From positions 107,614-171,613 of the forward strand of contig MCFE01000102.1 of NCBI GenBank assembly GCA_002104905.1: DNA of 64,000 nucleotides. Direction: 5' to 3'. The stretch is from Basidiobolus meristosporus CBS 931.73 (taxonomy: Eukaryota > Basidiobolomycota > Basidiobolomycetes > Basidiobolales > Basidiobolaceae). The position numbers and the translations under genes were made by a program. The notes beneath the pieces are model-generated. The model was not told the origin of the DNA and searched no databases. It worked only from the letters and a program-made list of their open reading frames with translations. Of the stretch, positions 34,060 through 45,797 are shown piece by piece; the stretch's first letter is position 1; each line of letters starts with the position of its first letter.

Positions 34060-36040
34060 TTATTGGATCTTCATCAGATTTGGTACATTCACCACGTATC
34101 CTATCGTTCCGCTGTGATCCTCCTTTTCGATGTTCAAGGTGAATTGCCAGCCGTTTGCGTCGGTAGGATCGATGGAGCACCAATTACGTCGGTTCAAGAT
34201 TTTCTTGAGCATTCTTGATTTCCCGTTGACGTCTTGAGAGAAAAGCTCGATCATCTGTTCTTCCGTGTTCTCGTCAAATTTGTAGGTGGATGAGGAGACA
34301 TGCAGAACGCGCACAACCATATCCGGAGGAGGCCCGTTGACGATCGCCGATGAGATGATTTGCACCATGTAGCGATGATCACGCCCTGGGTCAATGGTCT
34401 GACCTCTAGTGGCAAAGTAGCCGGCTCCGCCTGCATGGACATCCCCGGCCAAAAACGTTACACGAACGTTCTTACTTTGGGCAACCTGCTGCAGGCGTTG
34501 AACGAATATTTGCCGTTCTAGCATGTGAGGCTCGGCGGTCCAATGGTCGGTCAAGTCATCCAGAAGCTCAGGCTCACCAAAGGCGTTCATGACCTGCGGG
34601 AAGGCGCCGGTTTTTTGGAAAAGTGACGAGGCAGAGATTCCTTGTAAGGTGCTTTCGGCGATACTCAGGCGGGGGTAAACAATAGGAACTCCAAAGCCAA
34701 CAATGAGATGTTGGCAGCTAGAGGGGATCTGCGTATTCAAAACATCAAAGATCATATCCCAGGTTTCACGAGAGATGATCTGATGTTTCAATCTCTCAGA
34801 GCGGGTATCAAGTGCAAGCAGACACGTGGTTGGGCCAAGATGCTTGAACATCTGGTAACTGCGATTTCCGAAGTATCCGTGCTTGAATGCAAGTTCTCGG
34901 GTGGTGTGTTGCTGGAACAAGAGGAAATAGTCTATAGCGGTCTTTCCAATGCCTGAAGTAAACCGATTTAGCCGAAGCAGCTTCATCGTAGAGCTACATC
35001 GAAAACGTACCTTGGATAACGGGAGAATTCTGCAAGGAATCGGGATAAGAACCATATCCGTCAAAGATATCATGATCGTCCACAATATAGATGGTAGGAA
35101 TGCAGGCTTGGGCTTCTTTGAAGACGCCGGTATCGAAATTGAGGCAATAATTGTTGAAGTAGAAGCGCTCTACTTCACTAGCCATTGAGCTAGTCCACGG
35201 TGCCTTGTCTCTAGCCGAGCGGTTGGAAATACTTAGCCATCCCACGATCTCGCTGATGGAAGGAAAGACTGCATCACAATAAAGTTGGTCACCGCCACCA
35301 ATCATAGCGTGGTAGGGCTTGCTATTGTGTTGGGCCATCAAATCTCTCCACAGCGGGTCCTTGCCTCCAAACTGCGCCTGGGGATCCTTGATGTCTGCAG
35401 AGAACCCATTACAACTCCAGAATGACATGCGCCATTGCTGGTGGAAGGCGGGGACTGCGAATTTGTAGCTTACTTTGTTCTCAATAGAATAGTTCACCAT
35501 CTTCTCCTGTTGGCCCATCCTCACACGGATATCAAAACGCCAAAAGATATGCGAACCATAGGTATAGAGTCTCTCGCCAGGAATTTGGAAATTGTTTGGG
35601 CCATCTCGAAGATTAAGTGTTGGTGTGCGAAGCCCATTATCGTTCAGAGTGATATACAAGACACTGCCGTACCATACCTGAGAATTCAGATCTACTTCGT
35701 AGAAACGGAGGAATGGCCCAACGTGATCGCCAGGTGGAGCAGGCGGAAAGCCTTCCTTATCACTCTGAGAATCGCCTTCACCTTGACCGGGAATATGGGG
35801 AGTTATTGGTGGTTGAACGGGTATATTGGAGTATCCTTGTCCAAGCTCAGTGTAGCCTCCATAGTTGGGGTTGCCGTTTGAGAATGAGTCCGGAAGAGGG
35901 AACGAATTCCCGGGATGATTGTTGTAGTGACTACCAGAATTCTGAACAGGGTATGGTGGGTGGTTGTTGCCGGTTCCATAATCAGGATACTCATTGGGAT
36001 CTGGCATCCCAAAGCCGGAATGGGAGTTGTAGTGGGACAT
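34060..36040 (-). CDS. PhoD-like phosphatase domain protein
   Basis: Two exons, 36040-35011 and 34952-34060, join in frame over a 58-bp intron to give 640 residues. The N-terminal 100 residues are Gly/Pro/Asn/Tyr-rich and disordered. The metallophosphatase region carries AMIGGGDQLYCDAVF, YIVDDHDIFDGYGSYP, LLALDTRSER and VTFLAGDVHAGGAG, the metal-binding blocks of the PhoD/alkaline phosphodiesterase fold. There is no signal peptide or membrane span, so unlike bacterial PhoD it should be cytoplasmic. Fungal relatives are large and mostly uncharacterised. The substrate is unknown. Confidence 0.87.
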
Positions 36041-36405
36041 GTGGGGCTACCGGAAGCTGGCGTGAGCAAGGCTGACCGAGAATTTCGCCAAAATAGTTTT
36101 TCACGTCTAGCATAATACCCGGTCATTGTCCCCAAGCATCATTGGCTAATGCGGAATTTGTTTCCCACTAACACAGACCACAAATGCCAAGATCGATGTT
36201 CTCTCCAAAATTCAGGTAACCAACCTGAATCATTGATTTGGAGGAATATCTTAAATTGTGTGACGCCATTCAATCGGCCAGATATCCGATTACTCCATAC
36301 TAAGTTAAGCATCGGATTCAAAGTTAATGAATGTTGATTACAATTGAGGCTTTTCTAACCTAAATTTCTGACGACACATATTGCCTACTAACAACGTCTG
36401 CCAAG

Positions 36406-39400
36406 ATGACCGAAACGAGCACACGGTTTCCGGAACATCCCGCCAAATTGGACTTGTTGGAATTGCAGAGCCTAACAAATCTAGATGACATTCAAGAGGC
36501 CTTAAGACTATTGGATTCCGAAGAAAGTCTAGTAGATTCGGAATTGGACCAGATTCTGGCGTCGAAATCGGAGGTGTACGAGGCGTTGGAAGGCTTGGAT
36601 GTGATCAGGTAATTCGAGCCAGGATAATGCTACAATCACTCTATCCCTAACTCCTCTGGGAATACGCCAATCCTCTAGACCAAAATTAGTGAAGCTCACA
36701 AAACAAACTGAAGACATGGTTGACAATGTCATTAAGACATCATACACTGCAGAGAACATCAGCTACAAAGTTCGCCAACTCGACTTCGAACAGGTCAAGA
36801 GCGGTGGAATTTGCCTCTTCTACTTCCTTACTAAATGCAATATATAGTACGCAGTGAAGGAAGCCATCAAGAAAATAGGCGATACTCAAGAGCTGAAAGT
36901 AACCGTAGGGAGATTTCAAATCCTCTCGGGAGGTTGCTAAATGGTTTTCTCAATTTTCTAGGAATGTATAAGTGGGCTCCACGCAGCCATTGAAACAAAA
37001 GACTACGAGAGCGGAGCTGCATTGATCCGTCGTTATCTCTCGCTAGATCCTCTGATATTCGATGAAGGTTTTGCATACTTTGCCGTAGTGAGTAGCCTTC
37101 CGAATTGCGTATACCCCATTTATCGTTCTCACTAAACTTCAGTCTATCCAAGTCGTCCGAGGAATACGCAGAGAATCCAAGAGAGCTGCTTGAGAACGCC
37201 CGAAATAAGCTCGTCTCCATGGTTGTTGAAGAATTTGAAGCCGCCGTACGCGCAGACAACCAGAAAGATATCGGGCGTTATTTCAAATTGTTCCCAGTGA
37301 TGGGCAAGGAGGAGCAAGGCTTGGATGAATATTCACAATACGTGTGTGGAATCATTTCTAAGCAAGCGCAAGAAAATCTAGCGAAGCCAGGTAACCCGCA
37401 TGAATATCTTTGTCTGGCATTCACATGGTAACCATGGCGATTTCAGTCACCACCGCCACTTTCTTCCCCGATATTCTCATGAACCTTTTTGAGACCATTG
37501 CCATCATTATCGATCAACACACGCCAGTCATTGAGGCACACTACGGCCCAGGTCAAAGTGCTGAGAGTAATCCAAAGATTAGAGCAGGAAGGAATCACTC
37601 GAGGAAGAAGAATCATCGACTCCTTCCGTGAGGAGCGCCAGATATCGCGCAGGGTACGTTCTAAACAACACTGAGAAACCACGGTGTTCAACTTGTAAAC
37701 GGTACAATTTAGATAGCAGAGATCAACTCGTATATCAGCGCCAGTAAAAAGCCACCGAACCCCAACAAAGCCACCGATGTGATACCGGAGCCCAAAACTT
37801 TGGACGTGTTGCTTAACGAGCTCGTGATGATTTGCCAGAGAGTGCATCTTTATCATCGCTTCATGCATTCCAGAGCACAGGTAGGAAGAGGCAGGATCAT
37901 CGAATCTCTTTGTCAACACTAACAAGCTGTGCAGAGTGAAATCAGCATTTTGAGAGCGAAGCATCAAGCGGAGGAGATATTGATTTCGGAGAATATTGAA
38001 GCCTATGATGAGGATGGTCTCTTACTCAACAGTGAACTGAACAAGCTGGTACAAGAGTTGACCGATGATTGCATCACAATGGAGAGCTTCTACTTGAGAC
38101 GGTCCGTTGAAAGAGTAGGTTTTTCGCAGCGCCCACTTTCCATGAATCACCGAAACTTAGAGACGTCATTTAGGCCATCAAGATGGATGAATACGAGAAC
38201 GGCAACCTTACTTCAAGCTCGGTTGATGATGTGTTTTATTTGTTGAAGAAATGCTGCAACCGCACAATTTCCATTTATAATGTCGAGTGCCTCAAGGCTA
38301 TGATCGGGGTGATCAACGACGTGTTGGAAAACAACTATATTGGAGTGTTCCAGAAGAGACTCTCGGGTGGCATCAGCACTGAGGCTCGTGATGAGAATAT
38401 CATTTACATGGTAATTGACGAATGCCGCCTTCCTCACAACAATATGACTAATGGCCTTCCCTAGGTATTGCTGAATGACGTGGACGTTAGTTGCGACTAT
38501 TTGCAGAAGCTTCTGGAGGAAGTCCAAAACGAAGCACTCAAGATAATGTCCGCATTAAAGGATGGCGAGAAGATTACTGTTCAAACTTGTTTAGCTTCGT
38601 TGAACGATCCTGGGGCTCAACTAAAGCAGATTTTACAGGTGCATCTTTTCTTTTGCCTGGTGCATTGGTATCTCCGATTAACCTATGGCAACGTTTATTG
38701 CTCCTAGACAAGCCTAACACAGCTAGCCAACCAACGTGCCAAGCCTAGAGTTCGACCGATATTGCAAGAATCGTACAAGGACGTCAAATATTTGTTAGGT
38801 GAGGAAGAATATGTTGCCTCGGAGAGTGATCAGACCTTTACCAAGAGATTTACTGGCAACTTCGACCGATTCATTGGGATGTTCAAGGTATTTGCCATAT
38901 GCACTAGTACTGCGCTTCCCCTCTCGCTAACGCATTCTTAGCAATACCTCACGGAGAACAACTATAGGCAGCTAATGGCTCATCTGGTCGAGGCATTTGC
39001 ATCTGATTGGGAGCGGATGATAGTTCAATTTAAGTTTACCCAGGTAATAGCTTTAATAGTTGGCCTTATTAGGACATGCACTTATCAAGTCCTCAATGAC
39101 TAGCTGGGCGCACTTCGCTTAGACAAAGACATTCGCACCTTGACCACGTACTTCTCTACAATCTCGGGGCTGACGGTTCGGGACAAATTTACCAGAATCA
39201 ATCAGATCGCTGTGCTACTCAACTTGGACCAGGTCTACGACATCTATGATTATTGGGGAGACAGAGCCTGCCCAGCAACATGGCGGCTCACACAGTCAGA
39301 AGTTCGGAAGATCCTTGGGTTAAGGTTTGTTGATAACTTGCATAATCATGCATGACTTCAGTGACTGACGTTGAGATTCAATAGAACGGATTTCCGCCAC

Positions 39401-39427
39401 GATGACATTGCCAAACTTAAATTCTAG
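36406..39427 (+). CDS. COG4: COG complex subunit 4 (Golgi tethering)
   Basis: A spliced gene of about ten exons starting MTETSTRFPEHPAKLDLLEL and ending RTDFRHDDIAKLKF at 39427. Recognisable COG4 segments are LTKQTEDMVDNVIKTSYTAE, FFPDILMNLFETIAIIID, ITRGRRIIDSFREERQISR, DDVFYLLKKCCNRTISIYN, SGLTVRDKFTRINQIAVLLN, and the C-terminal WRLTQSEVRKILGLR. COG4 is an essential lobe-A subunit of the conserved oligomeric Golgi complex; it interacts with SNAREs and Sly1 and supports retrograde traffic within the Golgi. The start ATG follows a short leader. All intron ends I checked are GT-AG. A copy of its last exons lies at 40425-40700. Confidence 0.92.
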
Positions 39428-39659
39428 AAAGTCCAACTGCGCTCCAGTAGGGTACCTCCGAATCCATCGATCCTCCAGTAGGGTAATTTCAAATTCCTTA
39501 AATAAAGAATATTGGCATTGGAGTCGCTCTGGATAGCCAATGAGTGTTGTGATTCAATGGGGTTCGCTCTAAGCACAACGCCCTGTTTCATCCGTCAGTC
39601 ACGTTAATTCAAGAATAAATGGAGCCGAAGCGACGAGGTCAGCTTCAAACCACTTTCCA

Positions 39660-40058
39660 ATGCATTTCTTGATCCCAACTCTCGTGTGTGTGGCTGTCTT
39701 GTCATCAGTAAGCGGCCTTCCGAGCTCCCCGAAGGAAAATCCCTTCACACCGGAGAACTACCCGGGGCTCATCATCAAGGAATACGGAACAACTGCCATC
39801 TGCTATCACGGAGATATTGTCGTCCTGGCGAAAACATCCAGTGAATGCCTGGCCGATGTTGGATGTTACACGCTTGACAGGGACAGAAAACAGATCAAAT
39901 CGGTTCTAGACGATCTCCAAAAGAACGGCAATGAGGTCTGGCCAATGTCACCATGGGGTTCTGACTTTCCCCATCGGGTAGATCCAAAGGGTACTGACCT
40001 CAAGGACTGGCCAGGCAAGGGTGAGCAAGCGACATGTACACATGATCCGAGTGTGTGA
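39660..40058 (+). CDS. small secreted four-cysteine protein SSP4
   Basis: 132 codons, intact. Signal peptide MHFLIPTLVCVAVLSSVSG, mature part with FTPENYPGLIIK, AICYHGDIVVLAKT, ECLADVGCYTLDRDRK, GNEVWP, FPHRVDPK and DWPGKGEQATC. It belongs to the same family as SSP1-3 but lies on the opposite strand 6 kb away, and its loop residues are more acidic. No module accompanies it. It is half of a tandem pair with SSP5. Function unknown. Confidence 0.78.
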   Translation: MHFLIPTLVCVAVLSSVSGLPSSPKENPFTPENYPGLIIKEYGTTAICYHGDIVVLAKTSSECLADVGCYTLDRDRKQIKSVLDDLQKNGNEVWPMSPWGSDFPHRVDPKGTDLKDWPGKGEQATCTHDPSV

Positions 40059-40129
40059 CTCGAGAATAAAAAGTTGTTGATTTTGTTGCATGATCTAGTG
40101 TATGTGGTAGTTGGATGGTGTGGGCCAGT

Positions 40130-40375
40130 GCGCATTGACCAGGCATTCTTAGATCTCTTCATCCAGTTTAGAATAACTATCCTAGCTTGTCCATTCAACC
40201 GCCTTGACTAGCATGGGCATGAAGATCATATGTTCTCTGTAGAGCAAGCGCATACACTTAAAACGGCCAGGCCTACAGTACGTAAGAAAGGGCATTCTTC
40301 GTCCCAAGTATTTGGTTCATCGAGTTGGTCAACGGATATATCCCGAACCCCAGTATTGAGTAACCCTTTTGCTCA
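40130..40375 (-). pseudogene. truncated 3' end of the multi-span membrane protein gene
   Basis: Sequence from 'CTTCATCCAGTTTAGAATA' to the region of the CAGTATTG motif matches 41370-41640, the last exon of the intact membrane protein gene, with a gap and substitutions. The copy has no upstream exons. Confidence 0.7.
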
Positions 40376-40424
40376 TCCTAGGCCATGTCACAGTGATGGT
40401 CACACATACTTACCACAACCACAA

Positions 40425-40700
40425 TATCTAGTTGGGTGCGCTTCACTCAGACAGACATCCGCACCTTGACCACATGCTTCTCTACAATCTCGGGGCTGAC
40501 GGCTCGAGACAATTTTACCAGAATCAATCAGATCGCTGTTCTACTCAACCTGGGCTAGGTTGACAACATCCATGGTTACTGGGGAGACAGAACCTACCCA
40601 GTAACATGGCGACTGACTCAGAAGTCCGAAAGATCCTTGGATATATGTACAATCATGCGTGATTTCGGTGACTGACGTCGGGAAACAATAGAACGGATTT
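40425..40700 (+). pseudogene. COG4 3'-end fragment
   Basis: Matches the last COG4 exons at 39101-39410 by eye (CTAGTTGGGTGCGCTTCACT versus CTAGCTGGGCGCACTTCGCT; then the SGLT-R and INQIAVLLN coding words). It carries internal deletions and an early stop, so it cannot encode COG4. Confidence 0.8.
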
Positions 40701-40878
40701 CCGCCACGATGACATGCTCTCCAGTAAGGGAATTCCAAATCAAAATTAAACGCTGCCAATGGGTGATGTGGTTCAATGCGGCTCACTTCACAAACAGCGC
40801 CTTGTTTCATCCGTCAGCCGTGTTAATTCAAGAATAAATTGAGGCGAAGCGACGAGGTCAGCTTCAAACCACTTTCCA

Positions 40879-41280
40879 ATGCATTTCTTGATCCCAACCC
40901 TCGTGTATGCGGCTGTCTTGTCATCAGTAAGCGGCCTTCCGAGCTCCCCGAAGGAAAATCCCTTCACACCGGAGAACTACCCGGAGCTCATCATCAAAGT
41001 TACTGATGGTATAACTGCCATCTGCTATCACGGAGATATTGTCGTCCTGGCGAAAACATCCGGTGAATGCCTGGCCGATGTTGGATGTTACACGCTTGAC
41101 AGGGACAGAAAACAAATTAAATCGGTTCTAGACGATCTCCAAAAGAACGGCAATGAGGTCTGGCCAATGTCACCATGGAGTCCCGGCTTCTCCTATCGGG
41201 TGGACCCAAAGAATACTGACCTCAAGGACTGGCCAGGCAAGGGTGAGCAAGCGACATGTACACATGATCCGAGTGTATGA
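40879..41280 (+). CDS. small secreted four-cysteine protein SSP5
   Basis: 133 codons, intact. Very close to SSP4: same signal peptide except single changes (MHFLIPTLVYAAVLSSVSG), one extra residue in KVTDGITAIC, and changes at PGFSYRVDPKNTD. All four cysteines of the mature part are kept. It arose with the COG4 fragment by a local tandem duplication of about 1.3 kb. Confidence 0.78.
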   Translation: MHFLIPTLVYAAVLSSVSGLPSSPKENPFTPENYPELIIKVTDGITAICYHGDIVVLAKTSGECLADVGCYTLDRDRKQIKSVLDDLQKNGNEVWPMSPWSPGFSYRVDPKNTDLKDWPGKGEQATCTHDPSV

Positions 41281-41370
41281 CTCGAGAATAAAAAGCTGTT
41301 GATTTTATTGAATGATCTGGTATATGTGGTAGTTGGATGGTGTGGGCCAGTGTGCATTGGCCAGGCAGTT

Positions 41371-43180
41371 TTAAATCTCTTCATCCAGTTTAGAATAGTT
41401 TTCCTGACTCAGCCCTTCAATTGCTTTGGCTTGCATTGGCACAGGGTTTGCTAGAGCATCTTTATGTGTAGATAGCATGTTTTCTTTGTAGAGCAAGTGA
41501 AACATGATGATGGCGCTTACGCTTAAGACGGCCGGGTCTACAGTAGTGAGGATCACATACGAAAGGGGGTTCTTCGTCCCGAGTATTCGGTTCATCGAGT
41601 TAGTCAATAGATATATCCCGAAGCCCAGTATTGCGTAACTCCCCTCCAAAACCACCTACAAATGCCCACCTTAGCTTCATCCTCAGCCTGCGGCTGTGCT
41701 AGAAAACACATACCTCACGCACTCTATCATCGAATGACCCGCATCCTCCTAATCGTGCAAGGAAGTTCCTCGCTTAACAGATTTAATAAGGCCTCCCATT
41801 CGTCATACTGCATCCCATCACCTACCTTGATAGAAACTTAACAACCGGGATATCAGCAGTGTGGTGGATATACCGTGTAAGATAAACAACTGAATATATC
41901 CAACAAGCATTTCATTCTCAAGCAACTCTGCCCCTGTAAGTAGGATACAACTTACGGCCAGACATGAAAGCTCAAATCTCAACGTAAACCCCAAGACCTT
42001 GAAATCCTCATTGGCTAGGTGGCTGGTGATGATTCGCTTCCTGTGTAGTACAGAAGTTAGTCCGGAAAGTCGCTAACTTAAGTTGCGTTATGCCTCCTCA
42101 CCAAGATAGTAACATTAGGGAATTCCCGGCATACCCAAGGATTAATGATATCATTACAATCGACTGATATACGCCTGGATAGCTACGAATAGGTGGAAGC
42201 ACAGCAGATACTGCATCTTGACGTTAGTGTCGACTAGCAATGGTACAGGATGCAAGAGGTCAAACCTAAGAGAAAGGTGCACATGAAAAGACATGCTATC
42301 ACTTTAGTATCGGCACGAGCCCCTTCCCGACGAAATAGTGTGCCCAGTTGTATGAACCCGTAAAAGCCAGACGCTATTTTCTGATGGCACAGTCACGCGT
42401 TATTCAAACTTCAATACCATAAAGGCGTCTTCATGCTTACCATGCCAGCAGAAAACCAAAATTGCGCGATATACAATAGTGATTTGTGTAATTGATTCCA
42501 AACCCCGGGTTCTGAATGAAGAGGTGTTTAGCCTTATGAAAGGGAGGGCCCTGAGAAGATATGCTATGCGAACCTTCCACCACTTGCACGAGGAATGGCT
42601 CGGGTGTGGTTGCTCTGCTTCGCAACTCCACACCCTGCTCCTTGGTAGTTAGAGCCAATTTGATCTCGGTCGGCAAGAGTTTTAATTTACCAAACTCTGT
42701 GAACGGAGTGCTGATTTGTGTTTCGTCGTTCTCTTTGCTCGTGAAAACGACTAGACGAAGAGGGGGTAATTTTGACATAGTAACAAGCTCATCTAAAACA
42801 TCCAGTTGCCTGATCACCTAGGCAATACAGTCAGGTAAGCTCAGTGAACTGACAATTTCTGGTATACCTCATACCTGGCTGAAATATTGGCAGCCAAACT
42901 CCTCTACTTGGGGAAATAGTAGTATGGTACTAAATGTGTTGATTGATAATGTTGTAGGGATCCTGTATGCATCAATGGTAGACTGAGCAAAATTACAGTC
43001 CGTTGCAGTTGGCTTGGGAGCATTTAGTAGCACTCCGGTGATGTTGTAGAAAGGTGTAAGATAGCCATAGAAGCTCTGGGTTGTATAGGATTTTGTAGGG
43101 ACGTCCAAAGGAAGCAGATGCCCCCAAGTCAACGTTATGTAAGCAAGAAATACCACCGTTAGCAATACCCTGGCGAACAT
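41371..43180 (-). CDS. predicted receptor-like protein: signal peptide, luminal domain, several membrane spans
   Basis: A spliced minus-strand gene. It starts MFARVLLTVVFLAYITLTWG at 43180, a clear signal peptide, followed by an outside/luminal region of about 200 residues (FPQVEEFGCQYFSQ, LPPLRLVVFTSKENDE). Further exons carry hydrophobic segments: ITIVYRAILVFCW, IASGFYGFIQLGTLF, VIACLFMCTFLLG, GYIQLFILHGISTTLLI, SYAILGFGIYLLT and PAVLSVSAIIMFHLLY. The gene ends GLSQENYSKLDEEI at 41371. The layout (cleaved leader, ectodomain, at least five or six spans, short tail) resembles a receptor or GOST-type protein, but I do not recognise the family and the middle exon joins (41660-42440) are uncertain. 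Confidence 0.6.
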
Positions 43181-43695
43181 AATAGATTCGATTCTTTAAA
43201 AAGCAGAGAGTAGAAGCCAAGAACCAAACAAATAAGGCCTGGATTTGTCTTTACTTTGGATCGATTCAGTCGTCCAAAAGGGAAAAATCACCAAACCAAG
43301 ATGAAAAGGTGATTCTGTTCTTCCAAAATATAAACTTTCAAGTACTGCATGATGCAGGTGACTCTCGAAGAGTATAGCCTGCTCCCCGCACACTGATTAT
43401 TATTTTTCTCCACAACTGGTGTACACCATAAACAATTCGCACGAGCTCAGCATGGTATTTAGACAATAGATTATGCTTGGTCGCATTTGAATAACAATCC
43501 AAGAAAATTGAAACGCAACCAGGGGCAAGTCACAAACTCCCCACTGCACCAATTTTTTCGCATGATTTGTATCCACATTCTAACCAATTTTCTCGATAAT
43601 TCTCATTCGAGCCTCTCGATAATTCTTACTCGATGCAAACTTTGCTGAAATTCCTTGTATCAACCGCCTCTGGTGGATGGGAATAATCGCCAACA
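43181..43695. other. divergent promoter region
   Basis: About 515 bp between two divergent genes. AT-rich, no gene seen. A 14-bp near-repeat (TCTCGATAATTCT) occurs near 43591 and 43616. Confidence 0.45.
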
Positions 43696-44587
43696 ATGTC
43701 GAAAGTTAAGGCATACAGAGTTTCCAACTTTCATCGGGCCCCTCCGACGCCCAAAGGGAAATCCCGGCTACCCTTGGTGGTAGGCGGTCTAGCCGTCTAC
43801 CTGGGTGTTACCTATTTATCCTTCAGCTACTTCAAACTATCCAAGCCTGAAGAAGAGAAAGATGGAATACCAACCCAGAAGGATACTTGCACTTCATTCA
43901 ACTCCACCTACGACCACATAGCGGAAAATTACGACAAGAAAATTGGTATGGACGAAACTCTTATGGGCTTGGGCTTATTAAGACGCTGGCTCATAAAGAA
44001 TGCTAAAGTATTGTACCTTGTTGCTCGAAGCATTTTGGCTCCTGGTACTAATCAAGTTTCCTCTATAGGGGGATGTTTTAGAGGTGTCAGCGGGTACAGG
44101 GCGTAATCTTCCATACTATCGTGAGCAACGGTACGACAACTTGACTCTTACCGATCAGAGTGGACCAATGCTGGACCAGGCAAAAAAGAAAATGAAGGAA
44201 TACTCGGAAAGAGTTGGTGGCACTGAAAAGGTTCACTTTGAGGTCATGAACGTAGAGCAAGCCAAATATCCGGATAACTCCTTTGATACGGTGATCTCTA
44301 CCTTCAGTGTATGCAGTTACGATAATCCTGTTAAAGCACTTAGTGAGATGCAGCGAGTATGTAAACCTGATGGTTACGTCTTACTACTGGAACACGGTCA
44401 GAGCAAGTACAAGTGGCTGAATAACATCTTGGACACTCAAGCCGAAAAGCATGCTTTACAATGGGGATGCTGGTGGAATCGGGATATTATGGGTTTGGTT
44501 TACAAAGCTGGGTTGCAGGTGGTTTATCAATCTAGATGGCATCTCGGCACCACATACTATATTATTGCTAGACCTGCTCCCAACTAG
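43696..44587 (+). CDS. OMS1: Oms1-like mitochondrial methyltransferase
   Basis: Two exons, 43696-44007 and 44069-44587, give 276 residues. The basic N-terminus (MSKVKAYRVSNFHRAPPTPK) leads into one membrane span (PLVVGGLAVYLGVTYLSFSY), as in yeast Oms1, an inner-membrane protein. The class I methyltransferase fold follows: FNSTYDHIAENYDKKIG, VLEVSAGTGRNLPYY (SAM-binding motif I), NLTLTDQSGPML, NSFDTVISTFSVCSY and LLEHGQSKYKW. The WGCWWNRDI motif near the C-terminus is typical of this subfamily. Oms1 suppresses respiratory-assembly defects; its substrate is unresolved. Confidence 0.85.
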
Positions 44588-44911
44588 CTTGCGTATTCCA
44601 TTCAGCAGCATTACACTAACACAAAGAGTCGAATAAATCAAAAGTAATTAGATAATCGACTTATAGCTTCCTTTCTACACGCCCTTTCTATCAATTAAAC
44701 TGCTTTCAAGGCTTGGCGGGCCAATAGCTTGACCATTGATACAGTTATATTACACATAAGAAGTTCATTCTTTACTACCAAAGTGAAAATTATCTTGCCA
44801 AACTTTTCCGTATTACAATATATCCCAGGCTTTTTACGGTCTTCGTGGATGTGCTTGCATTTTTGTAGCGTTATCAAATGATATACTAGTGAGTGTACGG
44901 GTTTGTAGACC

Positions 44912-45198
44912 GCATGGTTATTCTCAACCGTCAAGACAACATAGTCGTCTACAGTACGGAAAGACATAGAATATACGGCCCTCTCCGTCAACAGCCGAAC
45001 TCCACCCGAAGGGCTTCGCTCAAGGCTGCCAGATGGCGAATCGCTCGATGATGTGCCGGATAGAAATCTACACCACTGATGGGCGAACTCTCGTGGAAGA
45101 GAGCTCTGTGTGCTTCGTAGTACCGATTGAAAGTAGGCAGATGCCTACAATCCACATCAACTGAGGACAAAGGAGAACTCTGTGACTCCTTTTATACA
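44912..45198 (-). repeat. module A5
   Basis: A-type head with TATAAAAGGAG and the 60-residue frame (45170-44988). Minor change CTGCC for CTGGC inside the block. Confidence 0.6.
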
Positions 45199-45509
45199 AT
45201 CAGCTCCAAACTTTTTTTCAACCTTGAATGAACTCAACAACAACAACAACAATAACAGTCTAATAGCCACCCTGGATTTGGTTAGTGATCCCACACTATA
45301 ACTAGTGCTATCGATGAAGAGAGTCTCACACTCCCCAGCGATAAATCAAAGAGGTATTGCTGAAAGGTTGTCTCAAAGAGACTTTCTTTCATATTTATAT
45401 ATGAATAAACGAAGCTCTGAAACTATAAGCTTACACCAATTTTGTCTATTCACTTGTCAATTCCCGTTATTTGATTTCAATAAAATATTCAAGTATTAGA
45501 ATATTGGCC

Positions 45510-45797
45510 GCATGGTTATTCTCAACCGTCAAGACGACATAGTCGTCTAGAGTACGGAAAGACATAGAATATACGGCCCTCTCCATCAACAGCCGAACTC
45601 CACCTGAAGGGCTTCGCTCAAGGCTGGCAGACGGTGAATCGCTCGATGATGTGCCGGATAGAAATCTACACCACTGATGGGCGAACTCTCGTGGAAGAGA
45701 GCTCTGTGTGCTTCGTAGTACCGATTGAAAGTAGGCAGATGCCTACAATCCACATCAACTGAGGACAAAGGAGAACTCTGTGGCTCCTTTTATACAA
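45510..45797 (-). repeat. module A6
   Basis: It has a B-type downstream flank (AGAATATTGGCC) but an A-type head (TATAAAAGGAGCC, ATG 45768, stop 45586), so it looks like an A/B hybrid. Confidence 0.6.
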
